From positions 62,001 through 126,000 of the forward strand of contig AGIQ01000002.1 in assembly GCA_000230935.2 (NCBI GenBank): DNA of 64,000 nt, written 5' to 3'. The stretch's first letter is position 1. The number at the start of each line of letters is the position of its first letter. Below the pieces are notes generated by a model. The model was not told where the DNA came from. It searched no databases and was given only the letters and a program-made list of their open reading frames with translations. A program made the translations under genes and the position numbers. This document shows, in pieces, positions 25,962 through 34,352 of this stretch. Source of the DNA: Mycolicibacterium rhodesiae JS60. GTDB lineage: Bacteria > Actinomycetota > Actinomycetes > Mycobacteriales > Mycobacteriaceae.

Positions 25962-26494
25962 CAATGGGACACCAGGGAACGCTCACTTCCATGACTACGA
26001 ATACAGACGACGACAACATCGAGATCATCACCGAGCCGGACGGCGGCGTGGAGGACGATCAGCGGTCCGTGACCGAGCTGGTGGAACAGCCGGCCAAGGT
26101 GATGCGGATCGGCACCATGATCAAGCAGCTGCTCGAAGAAGTCCGGGCCGCACCGCTGGACGACGCGAGCCGCAGCCGGTTGCGCGAGATCCACCAGACG
26201 TCCATTCGCGAGCTCGAAGACGGCCTGGCCCCCGAACTACGCGAAGAACTCGAGCGCCTCGCACTGCCGTTTTCCGAAGACACCATTCCCTCGGATTCCG
26301 AACTGCGCATCGCTCAGGCGCAGCTGGTCGGCTGGCTGGAGGGTCTGTTCCACGGAATCCAGACCGCGCTGTTCGCCCAGCAGATGGCCGCGCGGGCGCA
26401 GCTGGAACACATGCGCCAGGGCGCGCTGCCCCCCGGAATGGGACAACCTGGTCCGCCCGGAGTTCCCGGTCACGGCACCGGGCAGTACCTGTAA
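25958..26494 (+). CDS. bpa: bacterial proteasome activator Bpa (PafE)
   Basis: The product has 178 residues and corresponds to Rv3780. Bpa forms a dodecameric ring that opens the 20S proteasome gate without ATP. The four-helix core contains TDLVEQPAKVMRIGTMIKQL-like and AQLVGWLEGLFHGIQTALF segments, and the C-terminus GHGTGQYL is the known proteasome-docking GQYL tail. The acidic disordered N-terminus varies between species. ATG 25958 overlaps the previous stop (ATGA); ATG 25991, giving 167 residues, is an alternative start. It sits inside the galactan export operon, as in M. tuberculosis; a functional reason is not known. Confidence 0.92.
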   Translation: MTMGHQGTLTSMTTNTDDDNIEIITEPDGGVEDDQRSVTELVEQPAKVMRIGTMIKQLLEEVRAAPLDDASRSRLREIHQTSIRELEDGLAPELREELERLALPFSEDTIPSDSELRIAQAQLVGWLEGLFHGIQTALFAQQMAARAQLEHMRQGALPPGMGQPGPPGVPGHGTGQYL

Positions 26495-26507
26495 CACGAG
26501 ATTCACG

Positions 26508-27332
26508 GTGACTGCCGACGATCCGTTCATCGAAACCCGGGACGCCTGGGTCGAGTTTCCGATCTTCGATGCGAAGACCCGCTCGCTGAAGAAGGCGTTC
26601 CTGGGGAAGGCGGGCGGCTCGATCGGCCGCAATACCGACAACGTCGTCGTCATCGAGGCCCTGCGGGACATCACGCTGTCGCTGAAGATGGGCGATCGGG
26701 TGGGCCTCGTCGGCCATAACGGCGCGGGCAAGTCGACGCTCCTTCGACTACTGTCCGGCATTTACGAGCCGACCCGCGGTTCGGCCACCGTGCGCGGGCG
26801 GGTGGCGCCGGTGTTCGACCTCGGCGTGGGGATGGATCCGGAGATCTCCGGCTACGAGAACATCATCATCCGCGGCCTTTTCCTCGGGCAGACGCGAAAG
26901 CAGATGCTGGCCAAGGTCGACGAGATCGCCGACTTCACCGAGCTCGGCGAGTACCTGTCGATGCCGCTGCGGACGTACTCCACCGGTATGCGGGTGCGCC
27001 TGGCGATGGGCGTGGTCACCAGCATCGACCCGGAGATCCTGCTGCTCGACGAGGGCATCGGCGCGGTGGATGCCGAGTTCCTGAAGAAGGCGCAGACGCG
27101 TCTTCAGAGTCTGGTCGAGCGGTCCGGAATCCTGGTGTTCGCCAGCCATTCCAACGAGTTCCTGGCGCGGTTGTGCAAGAACGCGATGTGGATCGACCAC
27201 GGCACCATCAAGATGACCGGCGGGATCGAAGAAGTGGTACGGGCCTACGAAGGCGAGGATGCCGCGCGGCATGTGCGGGAAGTGTTGGAAGAGCACAGGT
27301 CTGATTGGTCGGACGGGGTCGCCACCCCGTGA
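26508..27332 (+). CDS. wzt: galactan exporter ATPase (Wzt/RfbE)
   Basis: This 274-residue ABC-2-type ATPase corresponds to Rv3781. It has Walker A GHNGAGKST (69-77), a signature that is STGMR instead of the canonical LSGGQ (usual for polysaccharide exporters), Walker B EILLLDEGIGAVD, and the switch His in ASHS. It lacks the long C-terminal carbohydrate-binding domain of O-antigen Wzt proteins. It should energise flipping of the lipid-linked galactan precursor with Wzm. The start is GTG 26508 and the stop overlaps the glfT1 start (GTGA). Confidence 0.92.
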   Translation: MTADDPFIETRDAWVEFPIFDAKTRSLKKAFLGKAGGSIGRNTDNVVVIEALRDITLSLKMGDRVGLVGHNGAGKSTLLRLLSGIYEPTRGSATVRGRVAPVFDLGVGMDPEISGYENIIIRGLFLGQTRKQMLAKVDEIADFTELGEYLSMPLRTYSTGMRVRLAMGVVTSIDPEILLLDEGIGAVDAEFLKKAQTRLQSLVERSGILVFASHSNEFLARLCKNAMWIDHGTIKMTGGIEEVVRAYEGEDAARHVREVLEEHRSDWSDGVATP

Positions 27333-28222
27333 CCGACATGGTGTGCGCCGTCGTCGTCACGCATCGCCGTCCCGATGAGCTGGCCAAGTCCCTCGACGTG
27401 CTGAGCACACAGACCCGAATGCTCGACCATCTCATCGTCGTCGACAACGATTTTGACGAACGCGTGCGCGACCTGGTCGCCGGGCAGCCGGTGCCGTCGA
27501 CGTACCTTGGCTCCCGCCGAAACCTGGGCGGTGCAGGCGGATTCGCGTTGGGGATGTTGCATGCCCTGACGCTTGGCGCGGACTGGATCTGGCTGGCCGA
27601 CGACGATGGGCGGCCCAAGGACGCTTCGGTCCTGGCCACGCTGCTGGCGTGCGCTGCGCGCCATCAGCTGGCCGAGGTCTCCCCGATGGTGTGCGATATC
27701 GACGACCCCGACCGGCTGGCCTTCCCGCTTCGCCGTGGCCTGGTGTGGCGGCGGCGGGTGTCGGACCTGCGCGTCGCCGGCACCGGGGACCTGCTGCCCG
27801 GGATCGCGTCATTGTTCAACGGTGCACTGTTCCACGCTGAAACCGTTGTTGCAGTGGGTCTTCCGGATATCCGGCTGTTCATCCGCGGCGACGAAGTGGA
27901 CGTGCACCGGCGCCTGGTGCTGTCGGGACTGCCGTTCGGGACCTGCCTGGATGCGACCTATCTGCACCCCCAAGGTAGTGACGAGTTCAAGCCGATCCTC
28001 GGCGGTCGCATGCACACCCAGTATCCGGACGATCCGACCAAGCGGTTCTTCACCTACCGCAACCGCGGCTACCTGCAGGCGCAGCGCGGTCTGCGCAAGC
28101 TGGTGCCGCAAGAGTGGCTGCGATTCGGATGGTTCTTCTTGGTACAGCGTCGCGATCCCGCCGGCTTCGCCGAATGGATTCGATTGCGGCGCTTGGGCAG
28201 GCGGGAAAGGTTCAACCGATGA
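27329..28222 (+). CDS. glfT1: galactofuranosyltransferase GlfT1
   Basis: This 297-residue family 2 glycosyltransferase corresponds to Rv3782. GlfT1 adds the first galactofuranose residues to the rhamnosyl-GlcNAc-PP-decaprenyl linker at the inner membrane face. Visible are the N-terminal VCAVVVTHRRPDEL strand, the nucleotide-sugar fingerprint SRRNLGGAGGFALGM, the metal motif WLADDDGRPKD (Asp91-93), and FIRGDEVDVHRRL near the acceptor site. GTG 27329 overlaps wzt by 4 bp; ATG 27338 is an alternative. It overlaps wzm as well, so the three are translated together. Confidence 0.93.
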   Translation: MTDMVCAVVVTHRRPDELAKSLDVLSTQTRMLDHLIVVDNDFDERVRDLVAGQPVPSTYLGSRRNLGGAGGFALGMLHALTLGADWIWLADDDGRPKDASVLATLLACAARHQLAEVSPMVCDIDDPDRLAFPLRRGLVWRRRVSDLRVAGTGDLLPGIASLFNGALFHAETVVAVGLPDIRLFIRGDEVDVHRRLVLSGLPFGTCLDATYLHPQGSDEFKPILGGRMHTQYPDDPTKRFFTYRNRGYLQAQRGLRKLVPQEWLRFGWFFLVQRRDPAGFAEWIRLRRLGRRERFNR

Positions 28223-29049
28223 CATTCACCGATGCCGCCGCTCAGTCGAAGACGTTCACCCGGGCGTGGGGCGACCTGCGCGACGGCTATCACAAGCGCG
28301 AGCTGTGGCTGCACCTGGGCTGGCAGGACATCAAGCAGAAGTACCGCCGCTCGGTGCTCGGCCCGTTCTGGATCACCATCGCGACCGGGACCACCGCCGT
28401 CGCGATGGGTGGGCTGTACTCGCAGCTGTTCCACCTCGAGCTGTCCGAGCATCTGCCGTATGTGACGCTGGGGCTGATCATCTGGAACATGATCAACGCC
28501 GCGATTCTCGAGGGTGCCGATGTGTTCATCGCGAACGAGGGCTTGATCAAACAGCTTCCGACGCCACTGAGCGTGCATGTCTACCGGTTGGTGTGGCGGC
28601 AGATGATTCTGTTCGGGCACAACATCGTGATCTACGTGATCATCGCGATGATCTTTCCGAAGCACTGGACGTGGCCGGATTTGGCGGCGATCCCGGCGCT
28701 GTTGCTGATCATGCTCAACTGCGTGTGGGTGTCGTTCTGCTTCGGCATCCTGGCCACCCGCTACCGCGACATCGGACCGCTGCTGTTCTCGATCGTGCAG
28801 CTGCTGTTCTTCATGACGCCGATCATCTGGAACGACGACACGTTGCGACAGCAGGGTGCCGGCCAATGGGCGACGATCATCGAACTGAACCCGCTGCTGC
28901 ACTACCTCGACATCCTGCGCGCTCCCCTGCTCGGCGCCGACCAGCACTGGCGGCACTGGGCGGTGGTGATCGGGCTGACGGTGATCGGGTGGGTGGTTGC
29001 GGCGTTCGCACTGCGGCAGTACCGCGCGCGGGTTCCGTACTGGGTCTAA
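28219..29049 (+). CDS. wzm: galactan exporter permease (Wzm/RfbD)
   Basis: This 276-residue ABC-2 permease corresponds to Rv3783. An amphipathic N-terminus (RELWLHLGWQDIKQKYRRSVLGPFW, typical of Wzm proteins) is followed by six membrane helices. NPLLHYLDILRAPLLG precedes the last helix. It pairs with the ATPase at 26508-27332 to move lipid-linked galactan to the periplasmic face, where AftA and the Emb proteins act. The start is ATG 28219, overlapping glfT1 (ATGA). The conserved operon stops here and the accessory interval begins. Confidence 0.92.
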   Translation: MTFTDAAAQSKTFTRAWGDLRDGYHKRELWLHLGWQDIKQKYRRSVLGPFWITIATGTTAVAMGGLYSQLFHLELSEHLPYVTLGLIIWNMINAAILEGADVFIANEGLIKQLPTPLSVHVYRLVWRQMILFGHNIVIYVIIAMIFPKHWTWPDLAAIPALLLIMLNCVWVSFCFGILATRYRDIGPLLFSIVQLLFFMTPIIWNDDTLRQQGAGQWATIIELNPLLHYLDILRAPLLGADQHWRHWAVVIGLTVIGWVVAAFALRQYRARVPYWV

Positions 29050-29062
29050 TCGGCGCCACTTT

Positions 29063-29236
29063 TAGATAGCGAAAACTATCTTTGCGTAGCGCGCGGCGCG
29101 CCAGCCCGTCTGGCCAATCAGCCGCCTTTCGCCCTATATCTAGTGATCTTTCGTCCTATATCTAGTGATATTGATCGCGGTCACCCCTTGACGTGACGCG
29201 CGCCACGCCCCACAGTAGATAGCGATTCGTATCTAC
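29063..29236 (+). promoter_or_regulatory. repeat-rich control region of the RPH-like operon
   Basis: Two elements share TAGATAGCGA-N4-TATCT: one at 29063-29081 and one at 29216-29234. The second is widened to GTAGATA (29215-29221) and TATCTAC (30-36) as a 7-bp inverted repeat that ends 4 nt before the GGAGG of the gene at 29252. Between them are two tandem copies of a TATATCTA-containing unit. Placement over the probable transcript start suits a repressor, most simply the TetR protein of the same operon (inference). Confidence 0.65.
29127..29169. repeat. tandem 21-bp direct repeat with 22-bp period
   Basis: Units 29127-29147 and 29149-29169 differ at one position only (TTTCGC versus TTTCGT), and each carries CCTATATCTAGTGAT. 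The 22-bp period puts both units on the same helix face. The TATCTA cores match the half-sites of the flanking inverted repeats. Confidence 0.85.
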
Positions 29237-29251
29237 AGTGGAGGGACCCGC

Positions 29252-32020
29252 ATGCGTCACATCATCGATTTCGACGACCCTGAGGCTGGCTTGCTAGACC
29301 TCGTCGGCGGCAAGGGCGCCAATCTCGGGCTGCTGACCGCCGCCGGGTTTCAGGTCCCGCCGGGCTTCGTGGTCACCACCAACGCCTATGCCGACTTCCT
29401 GCGCAGCGGCGGGCTGACAGAGAAAATCTCCGGCGCGCTCGCCGATCTCGACAACAACGGAGCCGAGCAGATCTGTGCTGCCATTCGTGATCTGTTGCGC
29501 AACGCACCGATGCCCCCTGAGATCGCCGAGGTGATCGCGCAGTCCTACCGCGGGCTGGGCGCCGGAACATATGTGGCCGTGCGTTCCTCGGGCACCGCCG
29601 AGGATCTTGACGGGGCGTCGTTCGCGGGCATGCACGACACCTACCTCGACACTCTCGGGGAGACCGACGTCATCGACGCCGTGCAGAGATGCTGGGCTTC
29701 ACTCTGGAACGAGCGCGCCGTCACCTACCGCCACGCCAAGGGATTCGATCACTTATCGGTGGGCATCGCCGTCGTGGTGCAGACCATGGTCAGCTCGGAG
29801 GCGTCCGGAGTGATGTTCACTGGCAACCCGTTGACAACTGCCACCGACGAGGTGGTCATCAACGCCAGCTGGGGTCTGGGTGAGGCCGTCGTGCAAGGCA
29901 TCGTCTCGCCCGACCAGTACACCCTGAAGATCGGCGATCTGCGGATCAAAGAGAAGGTGATCGCACACAAGACGGTGCAGACAATTCGCAACCCAGAGAC
30001 GGGAAGGGGCGCAGTGGAGACAGAAATCCCTGCCGCGCGCCAGAACTCCGCGGCTCTGACTGACCCTCAGATCCAGGCGCTGGGCCTGCTTGGCAGGCGC
30101 GTCATGGAGTACTACGAGGGACTGCCCCAGGACATCGAATGGGCGTTAGCCGGCGGTGAACTGTACTTGTTGCAGTCCCGACCCATCACCGGCGTGGACT
30201 TCTCGTGGGATGCCGACGTGGACTCGTGGCAACCCGAGATCGAGGACGACGACATCATCTGGTCGCGGACGTTATCCGACGACATGTGGACCGGTGCCAA
30301 GACCCCGTTGTTCTTCTCCTACCGCGGGGAGGCGTGGTCGGTGGACTACCGCAAGTCCTCCGTACCGGTCATCGGTCGTCCCGAGCTGGGAGACATGCGA
30401 TTCATCAAGTACTACAAGGGCGAGGCCTACACCAACGTCGAGGCCGACAAGATCTACATCCAATCCGCGCTGCCCGCCGCACGGCCGGGAATGGCCCTCA
30501 AACTCCCGCCCGCTATGCAGCAGGATGCCATCGATTCGCCATTCAGCTACCTCGACTACCTCAAAATGCTCGCTCGCGCCAAAGTCGTATATCCCAAGAC
30601 CGGCTCGCCCTACGGCTGGATGAAGGCACTCGAGGACTACACCGCCAATCGCGTGCAGGAAGCCGACGGTCTACCTGCCGAACAGCTCACCACGCTCTCC
30701 GACGGTGAATTGCGCCGCTACATCCAGCAGCAGATCTCGCTGGAAAACGAGTACAACGTCGACCTGTGCTGGCCCGGGTTGTTCATCTACGTCCGCGACC
30801 TCATGACGATCCTGTATCTGATCGTCGACAAGTGGTACGACGGCGACAACGACTATGCGTACCCCGAACTGATCGCCGGTAGCCCGGAGGTCACCGTGAC
30901 AGTTCGCGAACATCTTGATCTGCACCAGATGGCCGGAATGATCCGCGACTCAACGGAATTGACGTCAAACTTTGAACGGCTGGGCGCGCAGGCCTTCTTC
31001 GACTCGCTGGAAACCAGCCAGGACGGTCGCAACCTCCGAGAAAGACTTGATGCGTTCTTGGCCGAAAGCGGACACCGCGGCCATGCCGACCGCGATATCT
31101 ACTTCGACCGCTACGCCGACAACCCCGAAGTGGTGCACCGTGCGCTACAAGCCCACATCAAATCCACCGAAGACCCAATGATCCGTGAGCACGCCAACAA
31201 CAAGCGACGGGCCGAAGTCGTCGAAGAGGTCGAGGCCAACATCCGCCGAAAGCCATTCGGCGGCCTGAAGGTCGAGGCGTTCCGCTGGGTGCTCAAATAC
31301 GTTCTCGATTTCCAGATTTGGCGCGACAACGAGCGTCACTATATCGATCGTGACACCTACTCGGTCAAGCTCGGATTCGCCGAGGTCGCCCGCCGGCTGC
31401 GGGAACGCGCCGTACTCACCGGAGAACGCGACTACTACTTCCTCACGCAGTACGAGTTGTTCGATCTACTTGCCGGCGCCCCGGCGACCAAGCTCACCCG
31501 CGCCAAGATCGAAGCACGGATGCGTAACTTCGACGCATACAACACGAAAGAATGGTCACCGCCGAAGTTCCTGCATCACGACCGGCCGATGGACACTGCG
31601 CACACTTCACACGAGGGCGGCGTACTGAAGGGCCTGCCCACCAGCCGCGGCACCATCACCGCAACCGCGCGAGTGGTCAAGGAACTGTCCCAGATCGGCC
31701 GGGTGAACAAGGGCGAAATATTAGTCGCCAACAGCACCGACCCCGGTTGGACCCCGGTCTTCGCCGTCATCAGCGGCGTGATCGTCGAGACGGGCGGGCT
31801 GCTGTCCCACAGTTCCTGCCTGGCCCGTGAATACGGTTTCCCCGCAGCACAAGTCGAGGGTGCACTCAACCTGATCCCCGACGGCGCGACCATCACCCTC
31901 AATGGGGACACCGGCGAGGTCTTCCTCGAAGAGGACCGACCAGCCGATGCAGTGGAAACTCCCGACGCCGAGGAAATGCCCACAATGGGACTCGCGCAGG
32001 TCGGCGTCGGCAGCCTCTGA
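29252..32020 (+). CDS. PEP-utilizing phosphotransferase, rifampicin-phosphotransferase (RPH)-like
   Basis: The product has 922 residues with RPH/PEP-synthase architecture. An ATP-grasp domain (1-315) has LVGGKGANLGLL, VAVRSSGTAEDLDGASFAGM and IEWALAGGELYLLQSRPIT. A substrate domain (about 320-800) has HRGHADRDIYFDRYADNP, comparable to the RPH CAGEIDL segment. A C-terminal swivelling His domain (about 810-905) has STDPGWTPVF and GGLLSHSSCLAREYGFPA, with catalytic His853. Such enzymes split ATP to AMP and Pi and pass the beta-phosphate via His to a substrate. The substrate domain is diverged, so rifamycin is only one possibility. GGAGG precedes ATG 29252. It lies 4 bp from tetR. Confidence 0.75.
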   Translation: MRHIIDFDDPEAGLLDLVGGKGANLGLLTAAGFQVPPGFVVTTNAYADFLRSGGLTEKISGALADLDNNGAEQICAAIRDLLRNAPMPPEIAEVIAQSYRGLGAGTYVAVRSSGTAEDLDGASFAGMHDTYLDTLGETDVIDAVQRCWASLWNERAVTYRHAKGFDHLSVGIAVVVQTMVSSEASGVMFTGNPLTTATDEVVINASWGLGEAVVQGIVSPDQYTLKIGDLRIKEKVIAHKTVQTIRNPETGRGAVETEIPAARQNSAALTDPQIQALGLLGRRVMEYYEGLPQDIEWALAGGELYLLQSRPITGVDFSWDADVDSWQPEIEDDDIIWSRTLSDDMWTGAKTPLFFSYRGEAWSVDYRKSSVPVIGRPELGDMRFIKYYKGEAYTNVEADKIYIQSALPAARPGMALKLPPAMQQDAIDSPFSYLDYLKMLARAKVVYPKTGSPYGWMKALEDYTANRVQEADGLPAEQLTTLSDGELRRYIQQQISLENEYNVDLCWPGLFIYVRDLMTILYLIVDKWYDGDNDYAYPELIAGSPEVTVTVREHLDLHQMAGMIRDSTELTSNFERLGAQAFFDSLETSQDGRNLRERLDAFLAESGHRGHADRDIYFDRYADNPEVVHRALQAHIKSTEDPMIREHANNKRRAEVVEEVEANIRRKPFGGLKVEAFRWVLKYVLDFQIWRDNERHYIDRDTYSVKLGFAEVARRLRERAVLTGERDYYFLTQYELFDLLAGAPATKLTRAKIEARMRNFDAYNTKEWSPPKFLHHDRPMDTAHTSHEGGVLKGLPTSRGTITATARVVKELSQIGRVNKGEILVANSTDPGWTPVFAVISGVIVETGGLLSHSSCLAREYGFPAAQVEGALNLIPDGATITLNGDTGEVFLEEDRPADAVETPDAEEMPTMGLAQVGVGSL

Positions 32021-32023
32021 CCG

Positions 32024-32800
32024 ATGAAATCCATGGTCCGCGGGCGGAGGCCCGAACCGCCGCCGCCCGCGGACTACCCTCGAATAGTGGATGACACCCG
32101 AGCCGACGGGCGGCCCGAGCCGCTGCCGTCCCGCAAACGCCGCCCGCGTAAGAGTACCGAGACGCTGAAGGCCGAGTTGCTCAACGCCGCGGCAACAGTA
32201 TTCGCCAGGCGTGGCTACAGCGGAGCGAGCATCAAGGACATCGCCGACCTCGCCGGGACCCCGCAGGCGTCGATCTACCGACACTACGGTTCCAAGGCGG
32301 ACCTGTTCGTCGCCGCCGTCGCCGACCCGTTCATCGAACTGATCGCCGACTACACCGCCACTCTGCAGGACCAGTTCACCCACAGCTCAGACCCCTACCA
32401 CCTGACCGAAACTCACATCGCCAACCTCTACGACCACCTCTACGACCGCCGGACCGCGGTGCTGGCGCTGATCTGCGCCAGCGGCGACCCCGAAGCACAA
32501 AAGCCGGTCCAACTCGTGGTTCAGCGACTCAACGAGATGTTCGAAACTTTCCAAACCGTCAGTGTGCAGGTCTGGGAACGCGGGGGTGGCTACGAAATCG
32601 AACATGCGGCCCTGTGGCATCGCCTGGTCGCCGGAATGGTCGTTGCAGCGACCGCGCTGGAACCCCTGTTCTTGCCCGATGGCTGGTACAAGCCAACCCG
32701 CAACGAAGTCATCGGCGTCATGTCCGCGATGGTCACCAACGGCATATTCGACCGCACGACGCAGAACTCACGACCCGGGCAGCCTCAAAAACCTGATTAG
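32024..32800 (+). CDS. TetR-family transcriptional regulator
   Basis: The product has 258 residues. A disordered, Pro/Arg-rich N-terminal stretch of about 45 residues precedes the HTH domain (about 48-100: LLNAAATVFARRGYSGASIKDIAD, then GTPQASIYRHYGSKADLF). The ligand domain follows and ends in a Gln/Pro tail. It most likely controls its own operon through the AGATA/TATCT elements at 29063-29236. ATG 32024 has no clear ribosome-binding site and may be coupled to the preceding gene, 3 nt upstream; GTG 32087 would remove most of the disordered part. Confidence 0.85.
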   Translation: MKSMVRGRRPEPPPPADYPRIVDDTRADGRPEPLPSRKRRPRKSTETLKAELLNAAATVFARRGYSGASIKDIADLAGTPQASIYRHYGSKADLFVAAVADPFIELIADYTATLQDQFTHSSDPYHLTETHIANLYDHLYDRRTAVLALICASGDPEAQKPVQLVVQRLNEMFETFQTVSVQVWERGGGYEIEHAALWHRLVAGMVVAATALEPLFLPDGWYKPTRNEVIGVMSAMVTNGIFDRTTQNSRPGQPQKPD

Positions 32801-32829
32801 GTACCAGGTTTGCGGACACACCACGGATC

Positions 32830-32850
32830 CCGCGGGCGTCACACCCGCGC
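32830..32850. other. short GC hairpin between tetR and the next gene
   Basis: CGCGGG (32831-32836) pairs with CCCGCG (44-49) around a 7-nt loop. It has no T-run. It may attenuate or partly terminate transcription; weak evidence. Confidence 0.25.
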
Positions 32851-32878
32851 ACTCCCCCACCATCTCGAAAGGCACATC

Positions 32879-33925
32879 ATGGATCTGCACCACCAGGACC
32901 CCGACTCCGACCTCTGGCTTCCCGTGCCGCCGGATCCTACGCAGATCGACCCCCACACCGTGCACACTCACTACTTCGGATTCTCAGTTGCGGCTGCACA
33001 TCTCGGCGTACACCTCTACATCCGCTACCAACCGGCCTTTGGCCTCTCGCAAGGCGGCGTCTGCATCTTTCGCGGCACCGACAACGTGGAGATTCTGGAC
33101 CCTGACTACCTCAACTGGCAGCTGACCATGCGCTGGCCGCACGTCGATGGGAACAAGATCGTGACGCCCTACGGACTCGAGGTGGAGTTCGTCGAACTCG
33201 GCAAGCTCGTGCGTCTGCGCTACGACAGTTCCGAGGTCAGCTTCGACGTAATGCAAACCGCGGTAACGCCGCTCGTTGCGCGCGCCCACGTCATGCCCAG
33301 CGAAGCTGTCGATACCGACCCCGCAAATCTGCCCGGCGGCAGTGAGCAATTCATGCACTGCACCGGATTCCTCGCACTGCGCGGCGAGCGCCATGAGGTT
33401 GACTGTTTGGCGCCCCGAGACCGCAGCTGGAATCAGGTCCGCTCCGAACGTCGCGGTGCAGTGGATATGCCGCCGATTGCGTGGACCCCGATCTGCTTCG
33501 GCCCTGATTTGGCGTTCAACCAGATGGGGTTCGAAGCGCCGGACACGAACCCGCCCTACCGGGACGTTTACCCAGTCGACGATGGTCGACCGTCACACGT
33601 CTATGGATGGGTTCATACCGAAGGGCAAACGGCCTCGATCACCAAGGTGAAACGCGAAGTGCACCAACGTAATCCCTACACCCATGTGGCGTCACATCAG
33701 TCGATTCAGGCAACCGACGCCCTGGGACGCAGCTTCGAATTCAGGGGCGTGGCAGTCGCTGCTACAACACTGCCGGCCTGGCCGAACCTCGCATTTCACG
33801 ACTCGCTATACCGCTGGGAGACCACCGACGGGCGAATCACCCACTCCACGTGTCAGGAAGCGTGGTATGACAAGTACCAGCATCACATGAACCGCGTTCA
33901 ACCACGTCCGCTGGCGAGCGTTTGA
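32879..33925 (+). CDS. uncharacterised protein of the RPH-like operon (possibly DUF7065/DUF7064-like)
   Basis: The 348-residue soluble protein has no signal peptide or membrane helix. It is rich in aromatic residues and His, with beta-strand-like alternation (YFGFSVAAAHLGVHLYIRY, VEFVELGKLVRLRYDSSEVSF, SHVYGWVHTEG). This layout is similar to actinobacterial two-domain beta-barrel proteins grouped as DUF7064/DUF7065, but I hold that assignment lightly and do not assign a function. ATG 32879 has AAAGG at good spacing; the frame from 32810 is longer without support. Its position after the RPH-like enzyme and TetR suggests that it handles the same small molecule. Confidence 0.6.
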   Translation: MDLHHQDPDSDLWLPVPPDPTQIDPHTVHTHYFGFSVAAAHLGVHLYIRYQPAFGLSQGGVCIFRGTDNVEILDPDYLNWQLTMRWPHVDGNKIVTPYGLEVEFVELGKLVRLRYDSSEVSFDVMQTAVTPLVARAHVMPSEAVDTDPANLPGGSEQFMHCTGFLALRGERHEVDCLAPRDRSWNQVRSERRGAVDMPPIAWTPICFGPDLAFNQMGFEAPDTNPPYRDVYPVDDGRPSHVYGWVHTEGQTASITKVKREVHQRNPYTHVASHQSIQATDALGRSFEFRGVAVAATTLPAWPNLAFHDSLYRWETTDGRITHSTCQEAWYDKYQHHMNRVQPRPLASV

Positions 33926-33951
33926 GTGGCGGCACGAGATCGACAGGTTCA

Positions 33952-33991
33952 TTGACACCCACTGCCCGAACGTTGGGGCAGTGGGTGTCAA
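33952..33991. terminator. strong bidirectional terminator hairpin
   Basis: A perfect 16-bp inverted repeat, TTGACACCCACTGCCC and its complement, encloses the 8-nt loop GAACGTTG, 26 bp after the stop of the DUF7065-like gene. It has no long T-run. It could end transcription from the operon and shield it from the insertion remnant. Confidence 0.65.
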
Positions 33992-33994
33992 CAA

Positions 33995-34024
33995 TGTCCT
34001 GAGAGATAACACACGATTCTGTCG
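33995..34024. repeat. direct repeat flanking the transposase remnant, copy 1
   Basis: TGTCCTGAGAGA followed by ACACACGATTCTGTCG recurs at 34310-34336 with small indels, in the same orientation. The TGT start and the position beside a transposase end suggest insertion-sequence end sequences. Confidence 0.65.
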
Positions 34025-34080
34025 TCGTGTTGCCTCATGTCAAGATGCGCGCGCGTTTGGTGATTGGGGCGGGCTTGGAT

Positions 34081-34306
34081 TCAAGCGGTCGCTGCAACGA
34101 ACGTGGACGGATCTGACAGTAGCCGGTCGAGTTCTTCGGCGGGGGTGCGCCAGCCGAGGCGTTTGAGCGCCACGATGCGTTCCACGGTCATGTTCGGGTG
34201 GTCGATCGCGCGGTGAAACGGGGTCTTGGCCTTGTCGTGTTTTCCTGGACACTTTGGCTCCTGCGCGGACTTTGGATATCAGTTCTGCTGGGGGTAGAAC
34301 TGTCAC
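34081..34306 (-). pseudogene. remnant of an IS transposase (integrase-core family), C-terminal fragment
   Basis: Only the last 75 or so codons survive. Frame A reads LISKVRAGAKVSRK; after the A4 run at 34240-34243 the frame shifts to HDKAKTPFHRAIDHP, ERIVALKRLGWRTPAEELD and a stop at 34081. Removing one A rejoins both parts into a continuous protein end typical of mycobacterial DDE transposases. The N-terminal part is missing: similarity stops at the direct repeat starting at 34310. This is a dead fragment, not a gene. Confidence 0.7.
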
Positions 34307-34309
34307 CGA

Positions 34310-34336
34310 TGTCCTGAGAGAAGACACGTTTCTGTC
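34310..34336. repeat. direct repeat flanking the transposase remnant, copy 2
   Basis: TGTCCTGAGAGA, then GACACGTTTCTGTCG, matches copy 1 at 33995-34024. It cuts off the transposase remnant and lies 17 bp before the LexA box. Confidence 0.65.
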
Positions 34337-34352
34337 GGGGGATGATCTAGAC

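Noticed and set aside
29127-29169. Tandem repeats considered as a minimal CRISPR or iteron origin
   Set aside because: There are only two units, 22-bp period without spacers, no cas or replication genes nearby, and the units share half-sites with promoter palindromes.
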